A stretch of DNA of 64,000 nt, from contig JAQOTA010000045.1 in NCBI GenBank assembly GCA_029532415.1, positions 1-64,000 of the forward strand, in the 5' to 3' direction. Shown in pieces: positions 46,438 through 57,600 of the stretch. Every line of letters begins with the position of its first letter. Position 1 is the stretch's first letter. Made by a program: the position numbers and the translations under genes. The notes below the pieces were generated by a model. It was not told where the DNA came from. It saw nothing but the letters and a program-made list of their open reading frames with translations, and ran no database searches. Origin of the DNA: Marasmius tenuissimus. Taxonomy: Eukaryota; Basidiomycota; Agaricomycetes; Agaricales; Marasmiaceae.

Positions 46438-48484
46438 TCAGTCTACCTCCATGTCAAAACTCTCCGTCGTAGTGACCAATTCAGCCGGAATCTCGAGGAA
46501 GCGCAATCCAAAGCTGGCGGACCCTTCTTGAATTTCAGACGCCACAGAGACCAAGCTTGGGTGGAGAGGACCGAGGTCTTCGATCCCTGACATGTCAGAT
46601 GTTGGCGTTGAGGCTTGACTTTTAGGCGGAGATTCTAACGACAGGATAAGAGAATGTCAGGCTATAGCAAAGAACTGAGAGAGACGAAGCAAACCTTCTT
46701 GGATCTCGAACCGTTCCGAGTTGTTCACAGGCCGAAAAATGTTCTGATCATAACCAACATGTCGAGCAAAATCGATAGTGGAGGGGTCGAAGCCTCGGTT
46801 GAGCTGATATTGGTGCATCCGTCTGTAGGTGTCCTTGGGCCAAAAACATGAAAAGGGGTGAGATTTGAGTTGGATGGGGAGGCCAAGGCTGTGACAGGTT
46901 TCGCGAGAGAGAGGGGAGCGACCGTCTTCGTGAAAAGACCAATGATGGAGGGAAGATGTTTTGTAATCATGCAGGTCGTAAGGTGGTGGGTGGATGAAGA
47001 GGTAGATTGGTTGTTGGGATCGTCGCTCGAGTTGGGCTTCAGAGAGGTCTAGAAAGTCGTTGCACAGGCTGGCGCTAGGGTAGAAAAGTTCTAGAAGATG
47101 TCAGCAGGCATAAAGGGATTATGAGAGTCTTATAGCGCACTGTAGACACTCAAATTTTCCCCTAAATCAATTCCTCGAGCATGAAAAATGCTCGAAGCTT
47201 GTGACATCCAGGCGTGGTGTGCATTACGATTCCATTCCAACGAAATATACCCGAGTGAACCAGTGAGTGCGAATCTACTCGATGTGTCAGACAAGCAAGT
47301 GAATGGTTTCTTCAAACACACACCTGGTCAGCCCATTTTCCAGCAATTTCCGATCTGAACGATCACTAAAGAGGGAGGTCGTCCAGACATTGTTTGCGAC
47401 GGCGATGGGGGCATTTGTCAACGTCGAAATGACAGTTGGCTGAGAGACTCGTCCAGGCACCAAATCCCGGAGCAACGGCCGAACATCTGCCGACGCGAAT
47501 TCCTCAACGATGGTGCGATCCACGTCCTTCGACTTTTGACTCGCCAAGAAGCGTATCAAAACATCTTCTTGAAGAAGATCTATGGTCAAAGGCAAGCCTC
47601 CAATCCCAAAACCACTCATTGAATACACTTGGCCTGGCCCTGGTGGACCACGACAAAACACTCCTCTTCCAACATCCAACCACAACTCCGAGGTGTAGGG
47701 GACAAAACCCAATTGCAGCTATAACCAGTTCATTCAAATGGATCCAGATATTACATTGACTACTTACAGCTACACTACCGACATAATCCCGACCCAACGA
47801 CCCAACATCCAATTGCGCAGCTGGGATCAGTTCTGCAATAGAAACGTCAGTCAAGCTCAACCCACAGCATGCAACCATCTACCATTATGCATTAAGATCG
47901 AGGGAATTTCCGACTTAGTGTAGCCGTAGATTTGCGATGCGTTCGAAGTCCTAGCGTGATTTGAGTGTCCGCGATGATAAAAACTTGAAGAAAGAGCGCA
48001 CAGAATTCTCGACAACCTCCGAAAATCTTCTTCAAAAGCCTGGAAAAGAAATTAGACAATTTATCTACCTCGAAAATCAATGAGCGTACCCTCCGCGCAT
48101 CTGGTCCACTATACTGCATCACTGTAAACACCATTCCCGGCTGATCCAGCACCCTTGCTGTACAAACTGTCCTGTCAGCTCGAGGTTTCCCCTCTTCCCA
48201 CTCCTCTCTGTCCCCATAGTCCCATCGTCGTGGGTATGTGGAACACCCAACGTCCTTCAACTTCATGAGTGCACCTCTTTTTACCTTGTAATACTAAGAC
48301 CAAGGTCAGATTCAAGCGGCTCAGCAGAACATTCCCTACTCACGTCATCGAATTCTGTGAGTTCCTCCTCCTTCGCTTGGACTATTGTCGTGTAACTGTA
48401 ATTGTCCTGATCTCGCTGAACTTGATTGAAGTTACCGCCGGTGATACGCAGGCTCTGCGCATTGTGAAAGAATCCGGGGAGCAT
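46438..48484 (-). CDS. X family protein, copy D (8 exons, intact)
   Basis: Exons 48484-48344, 48293-48090, 48039-47883, 47832-47768, 47718-47324, 47274-47141, 47090-46695, 46634-46438; 1689 nt, 562 aa plus TGA. Introns are 49-60 nt, GT-AG. N-terminus MLPGFFHNAQSLRITGG, FNQVQRDQDNYSY. Exon 2 is the long form, with YPRRWDYGDREEWEEG. Exon 5 has GFVPYTSELWLDVGRGVF and VYSMSGFGIGGLPLT. The C-terminus is the A-type (SDMSGIEDLG, ending DMEVD). So this copy joins a C-like 5' half to an A-like 3' end. No stops. Function unknown. Confidence 0.82.
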
Positions 48485-48966
48485 CGAGCAATAGACGAGA
48501 GGGAAGAAGGTGATGGTCGAGAGATAAGCTGTTCAGCTGCATCGTGGTCAACACATGTCGATGACAGATGCTCCGAGCCTACAGCAACGCCTGTTTTGGA
48601 TTTTTTTCGCCGCACCAGACCCGCAAAATTCTACGACCGTGACTCGATGTTGTCCTTGTTAACGATATGGAAGAATGAAGTCCTTGTAGACCATCAATCA
48701 GCGGTCAGCGGTTCACGGTGACTTCAAGAGTACGACTTACCAAAGCGATTGTACCCTCCTTTCAGTTCCAATTTCCGTTGTGATGGATCCCAAGTGGACG
48801 TTACTTGCACGCACCGAATTTTTGAAGAGATGCTATGCTGCATGGCTGACCGTCGGACAGACTTCAGGGAGAGTTGAAAAATGAACATGGAAATTGTAGG
48901 AAGAGAGTCGGCCCGAGGCGGAAATTTGAACCTCATTTTGGACCCACAAGAATCCACCAGGCACAG
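48485..48966. promoter_or_regulatory. Upstream region of X copy D
   Basis: Same conserved leader as in the other units (minus open frame 48724-48969, splice-like sites near 48738 and 48684). It ends at the insertion point of the 947-bp transposon, which now separates X-D from Y-D. Confidence 0.4.
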
Positions 48967-48972
48967 CAAACT

Positions 48973-49038
48973 TATGGCACATATAGTGGGTAATAATTAA
49001 TGGTAAATATTTTCCTGTCTGACCATCTTGAATTTGAG
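48973..49038 (+). repeat. Left terminal inverted repeat (66 bp)
   Basis: Exact reverse complement of 49854-49919. A/T-rich middle (TAATAATTAATGG). Confidence 0.95.
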
Positions 49039-49853
49039 CTTGACGCGCCTTGACTGTTCGGTTGCGAGTGTCAGACTGTCTTGAGCTTTGGGACTGTTCT
49101 GAGTGTGTATCCCTTGGGTCAGATTGATGGAGGATAAGGCTGGGCTTTGCTCTGAGGGTGTCTGCAAGACAAAGGTGTCCAAGTGCTCGAAGGCCAAGTG
49201 CATGGCTGAGTAATTCACATAGTCATCCGAGTCCCGCTTCATGCAGAAGTTTAGGTGTCGGAAAATCCCGTTGCAAACTCCCCATCAATTGCAAATCACC
49301 CGACAGCCTGATCAAGAGCAGGCCTCAAGCCAGACACAAGGAGCTGAGGGATGGGAGATTTCCTGCAGGCTACATCTATATGCCTATCAATTTGAAGCTT
49401 CCGCTGAGCGAGCTTTCGGACAACTCCGACCGTCGACGTGTTATCGACGAGCGGAACTCACTGGTTCCACGGCATTACTTGCCGTTGGTTGATATCAGTA
49501 CATTGGCCAGCGGGTCCGGGTCTGGGCTCCTTTAGTGCTACTGGGTGGTCCCTACCATATGCTGAACTTGGTGCCCTAACAAGACCCAATCTTTTGATCC
49601 CTACCCAAAGAAGAAACGTGATTATTCCTCCGCAAGCCGTTAGCGTGTCAGCTTCGGACCTCTGGACACCCGTGTTGGGACAGCTGAGTCCAGACTCCAG
49701 GAACCTCCCGGGATGTCTATCATGGGGGGAAAACGGACTGGAAGCATTGAGTCCGAAAATAAAAGAAGACAGTCAGACGACGGTGCCCACCAAAGACAGT
49801 CAAGGTGCTGGGGAAGTATTGACCAATAATTTTTACCCGTTATATGTGCCATA

Positions 49854-49919
49854 CTCAAATTCAAGATGGTCAGACAGGAAAATATTTACCATTAATTATT
49901 ACCCACTATATGTGCCATA
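49854..49919 (-). repeat. Right terminal inverted repeat (66 bp)
   Basis: Exact reverse complement of 48973-49038, ending in GTGCCATA. Preceded by a degenerate direct copy of its outer half ending at 49853. Confidence 0.95.
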
Positions 49920-51582
49920 CAAACTACAGCAAACCCTTTTGGCTACACCCACGTTCGTTTGCCCTCAAACCACCACCACACAGGCCTTTGTGACGAGATT
50001 TCCTAGGATTTCTTTCAGTCATGTCAATTCTGATTCTATCAGGATTTCCACGAGTCGTGAGTGAAAGTTTGACTTGTGCCCTTCGGATCTTATATAAGAG
50101 TCTATTTCTTGAACTCTAGTAGAAATCATGTCGATTGGATGGCTTGGAAACACTTAACGAGGGTATATTCTTCGAGCGAAACTTCAGTTTGTAACCCATT
50201 GGGCGGCCGCACGACTCGAGCATAGCCGAAGCATCCTCAAAAGACTCGGGGAAAAGGCCTATGTGCGATGATACCCCCGAATCAAACTCACAGTCAACGA
50301 GTTGCATTCTTCGGGGCGGCTTCCTTGGTTTCATTCTTCCGTACCACTACCATCCCCAACACATTGATAAAAGCTCAGCGAGTACCACGTATCTTTCCAA
50401 ACCTGAATTTCGATGTCACAGGTCGTCCCGAATGCGCAACATGGGTAGTTGTACGAGAAACCCCCAAGACGGTGTTGTCAAGGATGCAGGTGGGTAACGT
50501 ACTATTTTGTTGACTTTTTTCTTAGCTAACGGAAACGAGGAAAGCTATAGGTACTCAACCTCAAGTCCGAATACGGTGAGACGGCGATGGAGGATCACGA
50601 CTCGAGGACAACAACGCTGGTACGAGAGTTAGACACGACCTTCGTCATCTCCCACCGTCTACTGGAACGTTTTTACACGCTCGATACTCAGTACAATGTT
50701 CGAAAATCTATTTTCCGACGAACGAGTTCTGACCGTCCATCTAAAAGCCAGCGTACCTTCCAGGGCGAGCAGTCTCGATGTAGCATTTCTCTGATGCGGC
50801 ACGTGAGATCTTCAAGCAAGCCTCGGTTTCACGCATTAGCATTGACTGACTTTTGAGTCGAGCTGATTCGTACGCAAATCGAATCTAGTTCACTGGCATG
50901 ATCGTGGATGCGTCCTGGACCGATCTCAGGTGCACTATACCGTCTTGGTCGACGGTCTCGTTCCATCACTGACTCTTACCACGCCGTTCTTCAACCTCGA
51001 ACGTTACATAATTGATTGATTTCTCAACCCACTGACCATTGGGTTTCAGTTCCGAGCATTCTGTAGCATCAGGAAATAGGACGAAATTGTCATCACCCAT
51101 ACGGATGTCGATGGATCGAGCGCTGGGAGTAAAGGCGACCTAGCACCATGTCGGCCCTCGGGTCAGTCGAAATTCACGGGAATCAGGCTGACTTTGGTCG
51201 ATGCTGCAAGAGAAACTCTCTACACAATCTCATTGAACAGCGACCGGTGCTGTAGCGGGCCGTGGCTCATAAGTCCTGGTTCATCGGAAAGTTCATGCCT
51301 GGGGCGACTGGAGTCGACTTGGGAAGACGGAAGAGAAAGGAATGGATTGGTTTAAGGCGACACTTGAGTATGTGGCAGAGGTGTACCGTCTGACGGGGAG
51401 TGCGGCCGACTCCCGTGGCAGCCAAGCATCAGTTTTCATATTCATATTCCGTCTTTCCCCTTCAGCACGAAGTTTACGATTCCAGCTTTATGTGGGCCGA
51501 CAATGACTCGGATGATTCGTGTCAAGTTCTGAGACTAGCGGAGCTCAGAGTTGGGGCCCGAGGCGCTGGGTTCTTAGTATAA
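49920..51582 (+). pseudogene. Y block, copy D
   Basis: From 49926 to about 50300 it is almost identical to Y copy A 13668-14050, including the TTATATAAG box, then diverges more. Open pieces: 50587-50856, and the last exon 51400-51582 (DSSFMWADN, DSCQVLRLAELRVG, ending FLV and a stop). A base missing near 50650 relative to A shifts the frame, and TAG near 51085 interrupts another segment. Decayed; product unknown. Confidence 0.45.
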
Positions 51583-52920
51583 CATGTTGAACCGAAGGGG
51601 TAGAGTACAACCAACGATTTCGTGCGCACGGAAGGGCGTTATATAGTCGTAGCTGCGCCCAAGATCAGTCTTGCTCTGGCTGATTAATTCGAAACTTCGC
51701 ATTGCGTACAAGTGCATGATCAGTTCAGCGTGACTAGTTTTTCTTGAAAGCTCGATTTGTTGGTTAAGAGCTCGTTGCGGATGGGTCAATTTTACGATGC
51801 TCACATCGGGATTCTGCGATGGGAAACATGGGCTTTCAATTCACAATAACCTCGACTGAGTAGCAGTACAGAAGTAGAGGCCGTCTAGGAATGCAGTATA
51901 ACTGCCAGTGTTGTGATAGAATGTTCGCGAGCTTTGGGGAGAAAATCGGCCTGTAGTCTCAATCTGAATAAACGGTCCTTTAGTGTATGTCCCCTACTCA
52001 AGCGAGACGAATGGTTTGACACGACTCGGGAAGTACTTCATCCGCTCGACGTCTGTGATTGTACGGGGGGAGGGATCGTGTAAGAGTACGGAGGGGAGAA
52101 CCAGTGATGGAGTTTCAGAGAGCCTGGAATCCACCCATGGCCTTCTCAACCGTGTACAATGTGACCTCAGAGAGCCCAAGATATAGCCAATGCGGAAGGG
52201 AAAGGCTCAACCTTCCAACCTCTGTTTAAAACCAGGAGAAGACATGAGGCATGAGATACCACTGAACGCTTTCGGAACTGTGCACAAGATCGCATGTTCG
52301 GGGCTGGAGAGGGCGTCAAGTGGGAGTATGAAGGATAGCGAGGTACATGATGTCCATCAGTTGGTGGGCACCCATCAGAATCCAATGCCACTCTCAACCA
52401 CGAGTGACCGTCATGGCACCGTCACGAATAGGTTTGACGGTGAAGTGGGTTTGATTATCTCAAGGGAGACGAGCAAGGGGATGATGAGGGGTGATAGTAG
52501 CAGATAGCAGCGTAATCAGAGCATATTCGCTGTGAACGTTCTCGGAGAGAGGAAAGCAAGAGGCCTCCGAGCCTCCGATGGTTGGGGTTTCGACGTCGTG
52601 ATAAAAGAGCCGACTTTGTTGCATTTGGAGAACGCTACAGAAGCAGAGAGGAGAGGTTGACCAAGATAACATCCCAGAAGATCCAAGGAAGAATGTGTAG
52701 CTGTGTTAACCAGCAAACAAGAGATGGTCGACATTCGTGGTCAGGACACGATGACGGTTTGAGAAGGAGTTTCTGTGATGGGCGCCTATTGGCTCCATCT
52801 CTTTCTCTTTAACACCCACCGTCTCAATGAGCTCCTAGGTCTAGCAATATTTAACCAAGCCAACCAAGCACACTCTCTGTAAGTAGCAATAAATACCACC
52901 CCTCGAGCTTTCAAATACTC
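51583..52920. repeat. Z block, copy D
   Basis: Aligns with 15315-16900: AGCGAGACGAATGGTTTGACACGACTC at 51995, GTACGGAGGGGAGAACCAGTGATGGAG at 52086 and GGGGATGATGAGGGGTGATAG at 52478. A minus frame 51994-52179 ends like the one at 15736 (NPFVSLE/KPFVSLE), but upstream the two diverge in frame. No gene supported. Confidence 0.4.
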
Positions 52921-54429
52921 ATGTGGAAACACCAGTCATCAAAATGCGATTTAAAGGAAGTCTGTTGGACTCCCACCTGGCATCGACTCGCACCTACCCA
53001 CATTCGTTCTCAAACTCAGTTTGGATCACCTACCATCTGCCCACTCATTAGTAGCAAAACCCAGAGGACGAGAGGATGGGCAGAATCCGCAAAGCTGAAG
53101 ACACCAAATGGCCGATGGGGCGGAAAAGGAGGCTTGGAGGCTCAGAGGAGGGGAATAGCTCGCGCAAACGGTGTTTTCAGTGTCAACCCAACAACTAAGG
53201 CGGTCGTAATTGTCCGTTCCAGCGGAAATCCGCCCGTGTTTCGAGGTTTGTGACGTGTTTCTTTCAAATTCCTGTTTCTCCGTCCTCCAGTATACTCACT
53301 ACTCCACCACATCTAGAACCCATGACTTACGACTTGCCAATTCCCACCAAGGCTCACAATGCCCCAACACCCGCTATGACCTTGACCTCGGAACCGCTCG
53401 GAGAGACAGACTCAGGCCACGGAAGGACACTATGATGCCGAAGACGAATAAGGATGACTACCACAGTAACCTCACCTTGGTCTATTGGCTCTCAACAAAA
53501 CGATGTGAGTACGCGCTATTGTCATTCAATTGGCTTCTTTCTTATCATTGTCTAAATTATACAGTGCTGACAATCAGCGCAACGACGGCTCATACAACTC
53601 AGACCAGTTCCTCTAAAAGTTAGCATTGGAGTCATAATCGGACTCTTCCTATCACAACACCATCAACGGGTCTCGAAATCCATTGTAATCGCTTACTGTG
53701 TTCTCCCTGCCTCGTCTCGTACCACACGCCAATTTAAAACGTAACGACAGCTTCTTTCACACGTTCTACCGAATTCTCCTTCAAACCACGCCTCAGAAGC
53801 TCAATGAAAGAAATTGGGAACGCAGATAGACGATGAAACGTGTTGGTGGTGGTAAGGGCAAGGGTAGACGGGTTCGGAACGCAAGGGGCTGCGGGCGAAT
53901 ATTCTGCATAGCAGCTACCCAGAGTGTTCGATGCTCCAGCCGGATATTGTTTTGTTGCTCCTTTGTAATACCGATGTACACTCTTGACCAAGATGAATTC
54001 GAGTATTCCCCATTCCCATTCGTCCGATGTTCAACGGCCCTCAGGACACAAATCTTGGATACAAGTTCAAACACAACAACCAACCCTTCCTTCGTCTCCT
54101 TACACACGTTTTAGTCAGAATCCACGCTCTTTCCCAAGTGAACGGCTGCTGCAGTCTACTCACATTCCTTCCGCTTTCAATAACATCTCTTTGGGTTTCA
54201 ACATGCCGAAAATACCATACATCTCTCCTTAGTAACAGATGGTGCAGTGGTGCTTTCGATACCCCCTGGGCCCCATTCTCTTGGCTGATGTTCTTCGCTT
54301 TGCTCGTCGTGAGCTGCGCCACGCACGTCTCGAACCTGTGACACTTCGAGACTCCCGTTGCATTCCTTGTTCAAGAACCTGGGGCGTTCGAGCAGGAAAC
54401 GAACAAAACCAAATCATCGAATGACATTA
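52921..54429 (+). pseudogene. W block, copy D (5' part)
   Basis: Has the W intron-like GTGAGT...ATACAG (53503-53563) and the hydrophobic segment VSIGVIIGLFLSQHH (from 53621), in the same frame as in copies 0 and C. The region with the ...CCCTCAGGACACAA (54040) corresponds to 19290 and 41045. The W 3' end is absent; the MITE begins instead. Confidence 0.35.
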
Positions 54430-55083
54430 CAGTCATCCCCTACCATTTGGGATGCCCCCATCATTTGGGACGTCGGCTTTTCCTGGCGCGTTCTTTCGCT
54501 GTCCTCTCTCGGAATTGTGATTTTCCTATCTGTTTATGACCTATATACATGGTATTAGCACTGTGGCCACACTGGTGAAGTCCCGGAGAAGAAAAATGGG
54601 TAATACAACCAGTTTGGCCTGATATTGAATTTTTGAGACACGATCGAAGCGGACTGTGCCGTCCAGAACACACTAGACATGTATATTATAGCCTAAATAG
54701 CATTCCCTACCTATTCAGAGGACTAAGAGACGTAGAGAACACAGTGGGGACGTGCAATAGCGAAGATGGGCAAAACGGGGTAGTCGAGCACCATTCCAAA
54801 GGTCACGTAAATGACGTGATAGCTCGCATCTCTCCGCGTTTTGGTCGCTTATCAGCGTGATGATGTCACGTCCCAAATGGTAGGTTTTCAGTTGATAACG
54901 AAAAATTCAACTGATAGTCGAATCGCGCAGCTAGCTCCCTCCCGTTGGGCAAAGCGAGGTGGTAAGCATCTTGTTTACGAAGTATGTGTACTTTCTAGAT
55001 ATAACGACTGAAGGAAGAGGAGGCCTAATGCACCGTAAATCCGCGACCAAAATTTGGCCGTCCCAAATGGTAGGGGATGACTG
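54430..55083. mobile_element. Tc1/mariner-type MITE (654 bp, TA flanks)
   Basis: Perfect 23-bp inverted repeats CAGTCATCCCCTACCATTTG+GGA at 54430-54452 and 55061-55083, bounded on both sides by TA (54428-54429, 55084-55085). A CAGT start and TA target fit Tc1/mariner/pogo elements. The core CATTTGGGA recurs just inside the left end (54462-54470), and TCCCAAATGGTAGG recurs at 54871-54884, so ends are nested. No transposase frame: non-autonomous. Confidence 0.75.
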
Positions 55084-55085
55084 TA

Positions 55086-56130
55086 GTCACTTCAACTCAA
55101 CCGTACAACATTAGGCTCGATCGCCCTGCACCAATATCGAGATTCTAAGATCAAAAGACAGGTGTTCATTCATGTTACCCTCGCCAGAGTAGTGGTATGA
55201 AGGGAGAGGCTGCCACGGAACGCAGTATAACTTGAGTATGTACCCGATATACAGTGTTCGAGAAGGTCAAAAGGAAACAAGTCTGCGGGGCGTCCTAATC
55301 CAAATGTTACTGCGTCCATCCACTTGACCTCTGTGAATGTACGAGTGGAGGCAGCACGTGGAAATATGAAGGGAGATATATGAGAATAAGCCAAACCAGG
55401 AAGTAAAGGACGAAGAGGAGGCAAAAGATGGGAAGCACGATAAGGAAGGGCAATAGAATTCACGCCAATGCACAGCGCACAGTCCTTGGCAGTGATCTAG
55501 TGATATAAATCGGTGTCTGAGCCGTGCTCTTGCTCGTCTTCCCCACCCCCAAATTCCAGCTCCTGACCTGGCCTATTGTCTGTAGCCTCGCCATGCTTGC
55601 AGCCGCCGAAACAACAGTGGACCCTCCAAAGCCAGCGTGCCATCACTCCAAGAAAGTGGAAGTTCCAAACCAAGTAAGTGTTCAGATATCATGTGTATTG
55701 GATATTGAAACGTTGAGTGTTGGTGGCTCTGGACCGTCAGAGTCGACACGAATACTTTGAATGGCGATAATGAGTGAAGACGAGGAGAAGGAGCAGACGC
55801 GACACGTACCTTGTAGGTATAACCAATGAATGTAACCTGCTCGTGGACGGGAACGATGCCAATTTGCCAAGTTCGCCTCAATGCGCCTGGTTCGGAGTTC
55901 CTCAGGACTGGTCTTGGTCTTTGGACAGTGCCTTCAATCTGTCGAATCGGCGAGTTATATTGGATGTTGTCTTTGCACGGGGAAGCAAAGACGCCATGTT
56001 GATTGGCTTCCAATTCATACTCCAGCAACAAATCCGAGGGAGTCGAATTGATGAATGGATGACTGAGTTCGATCCCGCCGCCAGGCAGGCAGTGTATAGG
56101 TATCCTTTACTAGGATAACTGTTGGAAGGG
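55086..56130. repeat. Second Z-type block plus unassigned segment
   Basis: 55100-55560 aligns with Z copy 0 (e.g. CGGTGTCTGAGCCGTGCTCTTGCTCG at 55511 against 7488) and more distantly with Z copy A. In 55560-56118, a minus-strand stretch (55802-55990; EQVTFIGYTYK followed by a GTACGT donor at about 55812) and a plus-strand frame (55774-56118, 114 codons) compete. Neither has a sister copy, and I cannot choose between them. Confidence 0.3.
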
Positions 56131-57600
56131 ATCGAGCTGAGGGTAGAGGTGTGACCGATTGAGTGCCATCGCTTGCTTCAATCTGTCTCGCGAGTCTTGC
56201 CACTTTCGAGAACCTGCTGGCGAGATCAAGAATTCTGCCCAGCCCGCAATTGCCTCTAGGAAGACCTGTAAGCCACGGCACACGAGCGTGGTGAGGATAT
56301 TTCGTACCCAATGAAAACGTCCTTCGACTAGATATCCTCGCCCCCCTTAACCCTGCACTCAAACCCTGGTATTGATCAACGGAAACCGTTGTACAGTTGA
56401 CTATTGCCGCTGCCGACGGTATGAGTGCTGCCAGTCGTGGATATCAGGCTTTGGTCATGCGAGAAGGTGATGTAGATAGCATACATGATGGCGAAGCCGA
56501 TTCTGGAATAGATGGATACGCTCGGTTTCTACTCCGTTGTCGCGACCAGATCGATGTTTCCAGCGAAGCAATATATCTAGCAAAAAAGACACGATAGTAA
56601 GCAATAGCTTCGAGCAAATATAGGAATGGCAGACTCGCACCTGAAGTCCATCAGTGCCACCATCAACCCCAACACTGTCGACCCAGCCCAGTTCAACCAA
56701 CGAGAGCTTGTGTCGCAAACTCAATATGGGCCCAACTTCATCTAGTTCTCGTGGATTTTGGACGATACTGGCAGGCCGTTGGCTTCTGTTCAGGAAACCA
56801 ACGAAGCAGTTGGTGGTCATCTCGCTCAAGGTACAAGCGTATGAGATGCTGGTGGCCGAAAAGGGGGCTCCGTACGTCTGGCTCGAGAAGGAAAGTTGGG
56901 AGTCTGGGACAGTGGGGTACGGAAGAGAGTGATGTCGACGAGAGCGGAAAGCGTTGAGCTATGATTCTGGATGGCACATCGCAAGACATGCGGACAATAG
57001 GCTTGATCGAAGATGTGACGAGGGGGGAAAGGTAAGAGAAATCAGAGGCATGATAGCGCGTCCCGGGTGCCAATGCGGAGCTATGAGAGCAGCAACCTCC
57101 TCGAAAAGAAGTGGAAGAATCGATAATGGTGACCGACCTGGTCGCTCGAACAAGGGACCAAGGTCTGCAGGGAGGGCAACGTCGAGTCAATGGGTAACCA
57201 ACCCAACGCAGAGTCATGAGGTGGGTGAAGCTGGAGGGGAAACGAAGGGTATAGAAGGCCTTGTCAGCACGGGAAACGGATTTCGCGGTAGTTAGTAGGC
57301 CATTATTTGACCTTTGTGCACAATCGGATGGAGGTTCCGAAGTACTTGAAGCTGGCGCATCATAGAGAGTTGACGATTTCGCTGGGAGGCTGAATATTCT
57401 TGATGAGAGTTTCGTGACCATCCCGCCCTATTTGATCTACCCCGTTGGGCTGTAGCCCCGCCCATCGCTGCTCAACATCGGGGTCAAGCCAACCGAAACC
57501 AGGTTTGAAACCAACGGTGCGCTGTTGGGAGTAAATCAGTACACGGCCGACAAAGATCGAAGTAAAACGCACCATATTGACTCCAGGATAACGAAGGTGC
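56131..57600 (-). repeat. U block, copy 3
   Basis: Aligns with 24601-26300 and 30601-32500. It contains one long minus frame (56738-57421, 227 codons), but in the sister copies the better-aligned frame is a different one (SILPLLFEEVAAL near 57120), so the long frame is probably accidental. The end CAACGGTGCGCTGTTGGGAG...ACGCACC (57511-57570) is the U/V boundary. Confidence 0.4.

Larger units (their letters stand above)
48973..49919. mobile_element. Non-autonomous DNA transposon, 66-bp perfect TIRs, 6-bp TSD
   Basis: Left end 48973-49038 and right end 49854-49919 are perfect 66-bp inverted repeats starting TATGGCACATATAGTGGG. Direct copies of CAAACT flank it (48967-48972 and 49920-49925). Unit A keeps the empty site, AGGCACAGCAAACTACAGCAAACCC near 13657, with one CAAACT. 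A partial extra copy of the right end (about 49821-49853) lies just inside. The interior has short frames (minus 48997-49242, plus 49158-49535 and 49438 onward) but no transposase motif I can recognise, so it needs an enzyme from elsewhere. A 6-bp duplication is unusual; hAT (8), Tc1 (2) and Mutator (9-10) do not fit. Confidence 0.9.

Noticed and set aside
49438..50064. 208-codon plus frame
   Set aside because: It runs from the inside of the 947-bp transposon across its right end and target site into Y, so it is a chance fusion.
56738..57421. 227-codon minus frame in U copy 3
   Set aside because: Sister U copies align better in another frame, and this one is interrupted in them; low-complexity Ser/Arg-rich translation.
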